In this document: piece after piece, positions 6,227-12,148 of the stretch
Layout of the letters: every line of letters begins with the position of its first letter
Numbering within the stretch: the stretch's first letter is position 1
Source of the DNA: Sphingomonas sp.
GTDB lineage: Bacteria > Pseudomonadota > Alphaproteobacteria > Sphingomonadales > Sphingomonadaceae
Assembly: GCF_003248515.1 (NCBI RefSeq)
Contig: NZ_QFOB01000025.1
Span: 1-25,704, forward strand
Length of the DNA stretch: 25,704 nucleotides
Direction: 5' to 3'
Notes under the pieces: generated by a model
What the model saw: the letters and a program-made list of their open reading frames with translations, nothing else
Database searches by the model: none
Told to the model about the DNA's origin: nothing
Position numbers and translations under genes: made by a program

Positions 6227-7342
6227 TCACATCCGCCGCCACCGCGATACGGTTTGCGGCGCGTCATGTTGAATATTCAAGGCTTCCTGCAAGGCTTCCT
6301 TCTGAGCGCGGCTTTGGAGCAGCGACACCATCCCTTCTCCGTTGGCAATCTCATCGACCGACTTGCCTTGAGCCGTGTGTTTGCTGTGCTGCTTCGCTAC
6401 ATCCAAGACAGTCAGCCCTTGGTGGTTAGGGATGGACACCGTGGCGCCCTGGTCAATGAGGGTTCTTACAACGCTGTCTTGTTCACCTTTCGCAGCGAAG
6501 TGAAGTGCGGTGTTGCCGTTCTTGTCCACGGCGTTGATGTCGGCGCCCGCGTCGATCATTTTTGACACCAACTCCGCGCGCCCTGCGCGCTCGCCCATCA
6601 CACGATCCCACTGATTGGTTGGCCCGTAGGCCAAAAAGTGCAACGGTGTGAGGTTGTCGGTGTTGGCAATAGTGGGATCGGCGCCGGCGTCCAACAACAC
6701 TCTCACGCACTCCAACTGCTGGAAGCGTGCACAGTAGTTCAACACACTCATACCGGTGTTGGAAACGGCGTTGATATCCGCGCCCATCGCGATCAGGAGC
6801 GTTGTGTTTTCAACATCCCCCTCCGCCGTAGACCAACACAACACGCCCTGCCCGTCGTTGCTCACGGCGTTGATGTCGGCGCCCGCGTCTATCAAAGCTT
6901 CGATGAACTCTGTGGGCCGACGTGCTTCAAGAGCCAAGAGAAGTGGTGTGACACCGTTTTTATCGGCGTGGTTGATATTGGCTCCGCCGTCTAAAAGAGC
7001 TTGAACACGCGGCATGCGGCAGATGGATTTTTCCTTCGACAAGTTGACGTGCAATGGAGTCTGGCCGTTCACGTCGCCCAGGTTGGGGTTGGCGCCGCTT
7101 TCGATAAGCTCCGCAATGGCCTCGGGGTCACGCGCGTAATGCAACGGTGTGCGCTGGTTGACTTCACGGGCGTTAGGATCCAATCCGGCGTTGACCAGTG
7201 CGGTGACAACACCAGGCTCGTAAAACTTTTCATCAACAACGCGGTGCAAAGCAGTGCTTTGAGTTATCCCACTGCGCTCATGAATGTTGCGCCCCGAAGC
7301 AATAACATCCTGAACATTTTTCAAATTTGATCCAATATACAT
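6227..7342 (-). CDS. Multi-ankyrin protein with C-terminal RRM tail
   Basis: This 371-residue protein is built from about nine ankyrin repeats with near-consensus units (NQRTPLHYARDPEAIAEL, NGQTPLHVNL, NGNTALHFAAKGEQDSVV, HQGLTVLDVA). Repeats fill residues about 25-320, followed by a helical tail, QKEALQEALNIQHD, and SRWRRM. It has no signal peptide, so it should be cytoplasmic unless exported through its C-terminus. The ATG at 7342 has GGGGG 5 bases upstream. It has its own promoter copy (7366-7402). Ankyrin arrays of this kind serve as protein-binding scaffolds; in bacteria they occur as secreted effectors, phage proteins and immunity proteins, and the sequence alone does not decide which. 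Confidence 0.88.
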   Translation of the reverse strand: MYIGSNLKNVQDVIASGRNIHERSGITQSTALHRVVDEKFYEPGVVTALVNAGLDPNAREVNQRTPLHYARDPEAIAELIESGANPNLGDVNGQTPLHVNLSKEKSICRMPRVQALLDGGANINHADKNGVTPLLLALEARRPTEFIEALIDAGADINAVSNDGQGVLCWSTAEGDVENTTLLIAMGADINAVSNTGMSVLNYCARFQQLECVRVLLDAGADPTIANTDNLTPLHFLAYGPTNQWDRVMGERAGRAELVSKMIDAGADINAVDKNGNTALHFAAKGEQDSVVRTLIDQGATVSIPNHQGLTVLDVAKQHSKHTAQGKSVDEIANGEGMVSLLQSRAQKEALQEALNIQHDAPQTVSRWRRM

Positions 7343-7365
7343 ACCACCCCCACATTCATTGCTTT

Positions 7366-7402
7366 ATTGCAAACATCAAAACAATAATTGGAATATTGTC
7401 AA
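7366..7402 (-). promoter_or_regulatory. Dispersed promoter-like element, copy 5
   Basis: TTGACAATATT (-35 at 7402-7397) is followed by TGTTTTGATG, a slightly diverged version of the conserved downstream box. It drives 6227-7342. Confidence 0.6.
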
Positions 7403-7415
7403 GCCTTCAAATATA

Positions 7416-7435
7416 AACCCTGCCAAAGCAGGGTT
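7416..7435 (-). terminator. Terminator of 7444-8100
   Basis: A perfect 8-bp stem AACCCTGC / GCAGGGTT with a 4-base loop lies just after the stop codon; on the minus strand the following bases are TATATTTG. Confidence 0.7.
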
Positions 7436-7443
7436 TTCACGTC

Positions 7444-8100
7444 TCACATGAGCCGACGCGGCCTGTTTTCAACGTCACCCGCCGCAATACCTAGCTCACG
7501 CAACAAAGTGTTTTTCTGCGTTTTGGCCTCGATGGCCTCGAACGAGGACAATCCGTCAATGATGTTCTGCAATTCTGTTCCTTCAACCTTTAGGGGACCA
7601 CCGTTGAACCTTTGAAAAACCGAAACAATGTTTGCAGCGGTCATCGTATCCACCCTCCAACCTTTGACGGGACGCGCTCCGTGTTCAATGAGAAATGGGA
7701 TCAATCTAAAGCTGTAGCTGTAGATGGCCAGTTCCAGTGGGGTCAAACCGTAATCGCCCCGTGCGTTGATATCGGCTCCGCATTCAAGCGCGAACAGGAT
7801 CATCTCCTTACACGCATTGAGAAGCTCTTCTTGTTGTCCGCACTCAACAATGTGGCTGAGAGTATTTATGACTGCCCCCCGATCAATTGAGATTGGGCGC
7901 CTGTGAAATGTGTGCTGCTTAGCAAGACTTGGATCATCCCCCACCAAAGACTTGAAAGTCTCTGCGTCACCGCTGCTAATGGCATGAGAAAGACGATTTC
8001 CAGGAGACAATAAATAATCCAACTCAGGTTCGCCACTTGTACCAGCAGAGCGGGCCATGCCGCGCATCAATCTTGCCGCCATAACCAATATTTTATTCAT
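7444..8100 (-). CDS. Ankyrin-repeat protein with C-terminal RRLM tail
   Basis: This 218-residue protein has two clear ankyrin units (MILFALECGADINARGDYG, LTPLELAIYSYSFRLIPFL) in the middle and weaker ones earlier (HAISSGDAETFKSLV). The tail helix NTLLRELGIAAGD leads to ENRPRRLM, a variant of the shared Arg-Arg-Met end. Translation starts at ATG 8100 or GTG 8103, 5-8 bases after GGGGG. It has its own promoter and a strong hairpin terminator, so it is monocistronic. It is divergent from the plus-strand gene 8242-9030. Partner unknown. Confidence 0.82.
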   Translation of the reverse strand: MNKILVMAARLMRGMARSAGTSGEPELDYLLSPGNRLSHAISSGDAETFKSLVGDDPSLAKQHTFHRRPISIDRGAVINTLSHIVECGQQEELLNACKEMILFALECGADINARGDYGLTPLELAIYSYSFRLIPFLIEHGARPVKGWRVDTMTAANIVSVFQRFNGGPLKVEGTELQNIIDGLSSFEAIEAKTQKNTLLRELGIAAGDVENRPRRLM

Positions 8101-8135
8101 CACAATATCCACCCCCTTCAATTTGATTGCAATAA

Positions 8136-8167
8136 ATTCAATCAAACACAAGGTGCAGTATTGTCAA
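8136..8167 (-). promoter_or_regulatory. Dispersed promoter-like element, copy 6
   Basis: TTGACA (8167-8162), 16 bp, then TTGATT. It drives 7444-8100 and lies back to back with the plus-strand promoter region of 8242-9030. Confidence 0.68.
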
Positions 8168-8202
8168 GCTCTTTTCTTGACATCCACCTCCCGAAATTCA
8201 GG

Positions 8203-8211
8203 TGTTAGAAT
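8203..8211 (+). promoter_or_regulatory. Extended -10 promoter of 8242-9030
   Basis: TGTTAGAAT is an extended -10 (TG-n-TAGAAT). A TTGACA at 8177-8182 is 23 bp away, too far for a standard -35. The GGGGG ribosome-binding site follows at 8233-8237. Confidence 0.45.
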
Positions 8212-8241
8212 GCAATCTTCAATAATGGAAGCGGGGGCATT

Positions 8242-9030
8242 GTGTATCTGACTGAGGATTTGTCGAGAGTGCGTGCACGTCACATCCAGCTAGATCGATT
8301 GTGCCGATTTCTTTTCCACAGCCGTTACTCAGACGGCCGACCGTATTTTGATATACGGGAAACGTACGATCTGCGCTTGAATGATGAACCCAGGGAACTG
8401 ACCAACGACCCCGATAGAGTTTTTGCCAGTGCCTCCAATCATTACGAAAACGCATACACACTGGCTTTGGGCGGGCACTACGAGGCGATATCCAAACTCG
8501 CGAGCCCTGCATCGGACGCCGGCAACACAGTCGCAGCGTTGGTGTTGCTCAGGCTGATTGCACGCTTTAACTACGCTCTGGCGGTTGTGGGATCACGCGA
8601 GGTTCAAGATTTGGCTTTTTACGCCAACATGAAGGATCCAACTTATATGCAATTGCGAGTGGACAGCCACGTGGTCAATCCGTACCACACGTTGGAAGAT
8701 GGCTCCGGCGAGCATGTCATCCCTTTCCTGGCCTTTTCGATGAACCCCTCATCAATTTTTGAAAGCTATGTTTTGAGAGGGGAAATCACTCAAGAGAACA
8801 TTGAGTTCGTGATGTCGGAAGCCGGAGTGGATGCAACCCTTACGCGACTTAAAGATGTAGTGGGAACGATCATCAACACCATCAACGATGCACACCGCAA
8901 GGTGTGGGATGAGTTCTTTGGACTGTACGACGAAAAATATGGCAAGTCATTGTTCTATGAAACCCTAAGCCATCAAATAGGATTTAAAAGATCGCTGCTT
9001 GAGGTGTGCTACAACGAACCACGCGAATAA
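8242..9030 (+). CDS. Unrecognised plus-strand protein
   Basis: I do not recognise this 262-residue soluble protein. It has no signal peptide or membrane segment and looks mostly alpha-helical. One stretch, LRGEITQENIEFVMSEAG, loosely resembles the GEI(S/T) segments of the other plus-strand orphan at 2919-4001, which is too little to claim homology. GTG at 8242 is the start because GGGGG lies 4 bases upstream, the same leader type as the minus-strand genes. It is monocistronic, with a bidirectional hairpin terminator just after the stop. Its orientation against the prevailing strand suggests separate regulation or later acquisition. Confidence 0.72.
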   Translation: MYLTEDLSRVRARHIQLDRLCRFLFHSRYSDGRPYFDIRETYDLRLNDEPRELTNDPDRVFASASNHYENAYTLALGGHYEAISKLASPASDAGNTVAALVLLRLIARFNYALAVVGSREVQDLAFYANMKDPTYMQLRVDSHVVNPYHTLEDGSGEHVIPFLAFSMNPSSIFESYVLRGEITQENIEFVMSEAGVDATLTRLKDVVGTIINTINDAHRKVWDEFFGLYDEKYGKSLFYETLSHQIGFKRSLLEVCYNEPRE

Positions 9031-9034
9031 GTGA

Positions 9035-9056
9035 AAAGCCCGCTTCGGCGGGCTTT
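9035..9056. terminator. Bidirectional terminator between 8242-9030 and 9070-9819
   Basis: A 9-bp stem AAAGCCCGC / GCGGGCTTT with a TTCG tetraloop lies between the convergent genes and has short A and T flanks on both sides. Confidence 0.8.
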
Positions 9057-9069
9057 CAACCGGCAACCG

Positions 9070-9819
9070 TCAAGTTCTCGGGGCAGGAAGCGCGTTGGGG
9101 TAGTGCCGTGCAATGACGGCGTTGAGTTTGTCCACCAAATCGGGACGTTTGAAAATGATGTGAGCGTTGCCGTTCTTGTACAACTTCACGTCAATGTACT
9201 CTGCAAAGCGTTCGACGGAGCAATGATCGCGAAAGTCTGGATGCGGCTTGCCGTCGTATCGATAGAAGGCCCGCAAGAGATCGTGCAGGGCGTGATCTTT
9301 GAACACCGTACTCATTCCGTAAGTGTTGTGCGTGGTGATGATCTTCTTGCCCAGACGTGTGGGCAAATGCGATTTGAAATCCCAGGACAGTCCACGGAAC
9401 GCATCAACAACGCCCTCCTCCATCAACGCCGTGCGTTCGCCAATCAACGTGTCGAACGTTGATACAACCGTGTCAAGGGTGAACGCCGGCACATCGGAAT
9501 GTTTTGAGTTGAGTGTGTCGGACCACTGCGCGCGGCGTGTGCTGGACATGCAATCGTACAGGCCTGTTCCTTTCAGTACATGCCACCACCCAGCGCGTGT
9601 CATTGCGCGGTCGAATTCAGCACGGACAGCGCCCATCGGCTCCAGCGAACAGTAGTCAATCTTTTGCAACGCCGATTGGACCGGCACATGCAATTCCATG
9701 GCCTTTGCTTCTTCAACAAAGGACTCGATGGATTGGATCATTGCTTCAAAGCGCTGACGCACCACATCGTGGCGCATAAGAACAGCTTCAATGGATACGG
9801 ACTTGATCAGTTCAGACAT
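9070..9819 (-). CDS. DUF4942 domain protein
   Basis: This 249-residue protein matches the pattern I know for DUF4942, a domain common on conjugative plasmids and integrative elements: an N-terminal helical region, then GVVDAFRGLSWDFKSHLP, GKKIITTH, LHDLLRAFYRYDGKPHPDFRDH and the end segment VKLYKNGNAHIIFKRPDLV, DKLNAVIARHYPNALPA. Some family members are fused to methyltransferases; this one consists of the DUF4942 part alone. The biochemical role is not known to me. The start at 9819 is set by AGGGGG 6 bases upstream; the longer frame to 9882 would extend into the promoter. It is monocistronic, with a terminator at 9035-9056. Confidence 0.85.
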   Translation of the reverse strand: MSELIKSVSIEAVLMRHDVVRQRFEAMIQSIESFVEEAKAMELHVPVQSALQKIDYCSLEPMGAVRAEFDRAMTRAGWWHVLKGTGLYDCMSSTRRAQWSDTLNSKHSDVPAFTLDTVVSTFDTLIGERTALMEEGVVDAFRGLSWDFKSHLPTRLGKKIITTHNTYGMSTVFKDHALHDLLRAFYRYDGKPHPDFRDHCSVERFAEYIDVKLYKNGNAHIIFKRPDLVDKLNAVIARHYPNALPAPRT

Positions 9820-9840
9820 TTTGGACCCCCTAAATTGTTC

Positions 9841-9876
9841 GATCAACCAATCAAACATGGATCCCAATTTTGTCAA
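9841..9876 (-). promoter_or_regulatory. Dispersed promoter-like element, copy 7
   Basis: TTGACA (9876-9871), 16 bp, then TTGATT inside TGTTTGATTGG. It drives the DUF4942 gene. Confidence 0.65.
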
Positions 9877-9884
9877 GGTCAATG

Positions 9885-9910
9885 AAAAGGGCGCTCTTTA
9901 GCGCCCTTTT
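9885..9910. terminator. Terminator downstream of 9990-10532
   Basis: A perfect 10-bp stem AAAAGGGCGC / GCGCCCTTTT with a 6-base loop. It can act in both directions and insulates the DUF4942 promoter from upstream reading. Confidence 0.8.
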
Positions 9911-9989
9911 CAATCCAGCGTATGTGTCGGTACAAAGAAGTTATCACGGTGATTTGACGCACCACTAATCTTCACGCCTTCACAGTGGT

Positions 9990-10532
9990 CTATCCGAGAA
10001 TGAGGTAAGCAATACCAACAGTGATGGCACCAATAACGAAGTAGCGCCAGAACGTAGCGCGCTGTGCTTGCCTGCCTTCGTCCACAAATTGATTGAAAAT
10101 CGACACACGATATGAGTGCATCGACTGCGCAATCATCAAGATGGCCGACAGGTACGCCTCATCGCTTTCAAAGCTGGATTTGTACTTCATGTCCCTGAGA
10201 AGCAAGTTGACAACACCGCCTGATATCGCCTTGGACTTCGGGTCATTGACTTGCTGTATCGACAACATGGTAAACGCGTGCGCTGCGTCTGCCGCGTCCT
10301 TGAATGAATAGTTGAACTCGCCACGGTTGAAGGTGAGCGCAACACCATTCAAACGTCCGGCGAAATACTCAGCAAACTGCTGGTTGTGGGCGCGCACAAC
10401 CACCTGAGCGGCCGCAAACGCCGCCGCCACTGTTTGAGCGTCGGCACCTGGCTCATTGGCCTTATCCATCAAAGGTTGCAGCCGCACAAGATCCTGCGCA
10501 AGCTCCGGCGTCATCTTCATAGCGTCGTCCAT
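9990..10532 (-). CDS. Tail-anchored membrane protein, unrecognised
   Basis: This 180-residue protein has an Ala/Gln-rich helical cytoplasmic part and one C-terminal membrane helix (ATFWRYFVIGAITVGIAYLI, about residues 159-178), so it is probably tail-anchored in the inner membrane. No known domain is visible. Start choice is unclear: ATG 10532 follows AGGGGA by only 1 base, and ATG 10520 or 10514 may be used. A plausible sigma70-type promoter, TTGGGC-17 bp-TATCAT, lies just upstream instead of the dispersed element, so this gene seems to be outside that regulon. It follows the pilus operon terminator. Confidence 0.68.
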   Translation of the reverse strand: MDDAMKMTPELAQDLVRLQPLMDKANEPGADAQTVAAAFAAAQVVVRAHNQQFAEYFAGRLNGVALTFNRGEFNYSFKDAADAAHAFTMLSIQQVNDPKSKAISGGVVNLLLRDMKYKSSFESDEAYLSAILMIAQSMHSYRVSIFNQFVDEGRQAQRATFWRYFVIGAITVGIAYLILG

Positions 10533-10595
10533 GTCCCCTGTTCAGCCCATGATAGCCCAATCGGACCAAACGCCCAACCAAGATCGCTGGACACC

Positions 10596-10618
10596 AAAAA
10601 GGGCGCATACCTGCGCCC
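10596..10618 (-). terminator. Terminator of the pilus operon
   Basis: On the minus strand, GGGCGCA-ggta-TGCGCCC is followed by TTTTT: a classic intrinsic terminator 30 bases after the last pilus subunit gene. Confidence 0.88.
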
Positions 10619-10647
10619 CTTGATGGATCACCATGGCAATGCCTCGG

Positions 10648-11160
10648 TTAGTACGTCACTGTGAAGGTTACGGACGCGGTGTAAGTACCTTCCGCCAACG
10701 ACTTGTAATAGCCGTAGTAGGCGTCGCGCTGCCCAAAGTCATAGGACAAAGGAATTGCTTGGTGCGCACCGGTTCCCACACCAGCCAACGCCAAGCCGTT
10801 GGCGTCCGTCCCGAACTTCGGAGCCGAGCGGGTATCCAGACCGCGATACAACGTCACTGGGTATTCGCGAGCCGAGGTGGCGGATGTTGCCATGACCTGT
10901 CCACTGGCATCGGTGGACGCCTCAACGATGTACGGCAAGTCCTCACTGCATAAAACCCCCAAGTTGTCGGACCAACCTTCGCCAGCACTGTCAATTACAT
11001 CGGTTTGATTGATGCTGTCGGTTACGGTCAGATAGATGTCGCATGTTGCGGCAACAGAGAACGAAAAATTCATGGTGGCGGATTTCGTTGCGGCGAATGA
11101 GGAACCCGATGCCAGCAAGGCGACGGCGGCGGTTGATGCAAGAATTAGTGTTTTTTTCAT
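10648..11160 (-). CDS. Spore-coat-U-type pilus subunit (SCPU domain), second copy
   Basis: This 170-residue exported pilin has a signal peptide (MKKTLILASTAAVALLASGS, cut near AFA-AT). The mature SCPU-like fold has an N-terminal strand ATKSATMNFSFSVAATCDI with the first cysteine, a second cysteine in GVLCSEDLPYIVEASTDA, and the typical terminal strand SVTFTVTY. Such subunits are delivered by a periplasmic chaperone to an outer-membrane usher and polymerise by donor-strand exchange. It is strongly similar to the upstream gene 11202-11693, so the pair arose by tandem duplication. AAGGAG lies 9 bases before the start. It is co-transcribed with 11202-11693, probably as the most abundant product from promoter copy 8. 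Confidence 0.88.
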   Translation of the reverse strand: MKKTLILASTAAVALLASGSSFAATKSATMNFSFSVAATCDIYLTVTDSINQTDVIDSAGEGWSDNLGVLCSEDLPYIVEASTDASGQVMATSATSAREYPVTLYRGLDTRSAPKFGTDANGLALAGVGTGAHQAIPLSYDFGQRDAYYGYYKSLAEGTYTASVTFTVTY

Positions 11161-11201
11161 AAGTAAGCACTCCTTAAATTGATGAGATTGTTGTTTTGTA
11201 A

Positions 11202-11693
11202 TTAGTACGTCACCGTAAAGGTCACCGCTGCGCTGTAGGTGCCAGGGGCCAGTACTTTATCGAGATAGCCAAAAGACCAACCGAATGGAATTGCTTGATA
11301 CGCCCCTGTTCCCACGGCGGCGTGCGCCAACCCATTGGCGTCCGTACCAAAATAGTTGCTGCTCGTTGGATCCGTTCCACGCGTGAACGTCACTGGGTAT
11401 TGGCGTGCGGAGGTGGCCGATGTCGCAATGACCTGTCCATTGGCATCGGTAGAAGCCTCTACGATGTACGGCAAATCTTCGCTGCACAACACGCCAAGAT
11501 TGTTTTCAAAGCGCCCACCTGTGTAATAGCCGCCCACGGCTGCTGTTTCCAATGAATCCTGCTCAAGTGAGATTTCGCATATTGCCGCGACAGAAATTGA
11601 GAAGTTCATGGTTGTGGACTTTGATGCGGCAAAAGTGGATCCCGATGCCAGCAAGGCGGCGGCGGTTGCTGCGGTTAATAGTGCTGTTTTCAT
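11202..11693 (-). CDS. Spore-coat-U-type pilus subunit (SCPU domain), first copy
   Basis: This 163-residue exported pilin has a signal peptide (MKTALLTAATAAALLASGST), an N-terminal strand SKSTTMNFSISVAAICEI, a second cysteine in GVLCSEDLPYIVEASTDA and the terminal AAVTFTVTY. The central segment is almost the same as in 10648-11160, while the loops after the first cysteine and near the C-terminus differ. A recent duplication with surface variation is likely, as expected for exposed or phage-targeted pilins. It has its own promoter copy just after the minor subunit gene, so the major subunits can be made in excess of chaperone and usher. Confidence 0.88.
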   Translation of the reverse strand: MKTALLTAATAAALLASGSTFAASKSTTMNFSISVAAICEISLEQDSLETAAVGGYYTGGRFENNLGVLCSEDLPYIVEASTDANGQVIATSATSARQYPVTFTRGTDPTSSNYFGTDANGLAHAAVGTGAYQAIPFGWSFGYLDKVLAPGTYSAAVTFTVTY

Positions 11694-11730
11694 TTACTCT
11701 CCTTTTTTAGTGATTGAAGTGTTGCATCAT

Positions 11731-11762
11731 GGTCAGAAAAACATAAAACATCATATTGTCAA
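11731..11762 (-). promoter_or_regulatory. Dispersed promoter-like element, copy 8 (internal pilus promoter)
   Basis: TTGACAATAT (-35 at 11762-11757) is followed by a diverged TTATGTTTTTCTGA. It lies between the minor and major pilin genes. Confidence 0.55.
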
Positions 11763-11770
11763 TGCCCAAA

Positions 11771-12148
11771 CTAATAGTTCAGATCCAAACGCACAGAACT
11801 GCTGTAAACACCAGCAGCTTTGTAGCGAACCGAAGTGGACAACACACTTCGGAATTCAATCGTGACCAGCAGTGGCGCGTCGCCAACATCGATGGGCACT
11901 TCATCAATCAACGCTTCTCCGGATAGCGCCGCTGACAATGGGATTTCGTGGTTGTTTGCTGACCGCAGAACCATTTGGCCTGGATCAATTTGCAGTGTGG
12001 CGGCGGTGGGTTCGTCGCATTCGATGAGGTATTGCACGTTCACGCCTCCGTCCTGATCCAAGACAGCAAAGTCTTGGTTGGGAGTGATCGAACAGTCCGC
12101 CCAGGCTGAACCTGAGAACAAAAGCAACGCGATGAGAAGCGCTTTCAT
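11771..12148 (-). CDS. Minor chaperone-usher pilus subunit
   Basis: This 125-residue exported protein has a short signal peptide (MKALLIALLLFSGSAWA) and a compact pilin-like beta fold with two cysteines (ADCSITPNQ and YLIECDE) and the typical terminal strand SSSVRLDLNY. Its place directly after the usher, overlapping it as TTATGA, and its small size suggest a tip or adaptor subunit. In Csu-type systems the tip adhesin CsuE has two SCPU-like domains and is much longer; no such gene is present here. AAGGAGGTTTT directly before the ATG gives a strong ribosome-binding site that doubles as the last usher codons. Confidence 0.8.
   Translation of the reverse strand: MKALLIALLLFSGSAWADCSITPNQDFAVLDQDGGVNVQYLIECDEPTAATLQIDPGQMVLRSANNHEIPLSAALSGEALIDEVPIDVGDAPLLVTIEFRSVLSTSVRYKAAGVYSSSVRLDLNY

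Noticed and set aside
563..8100. Integron-type gene cassettes
   Set aside because: Genes carry their own promoters, and no attC-like paired inverted repeats or integrase are visible. The shared 3' ends are coding.
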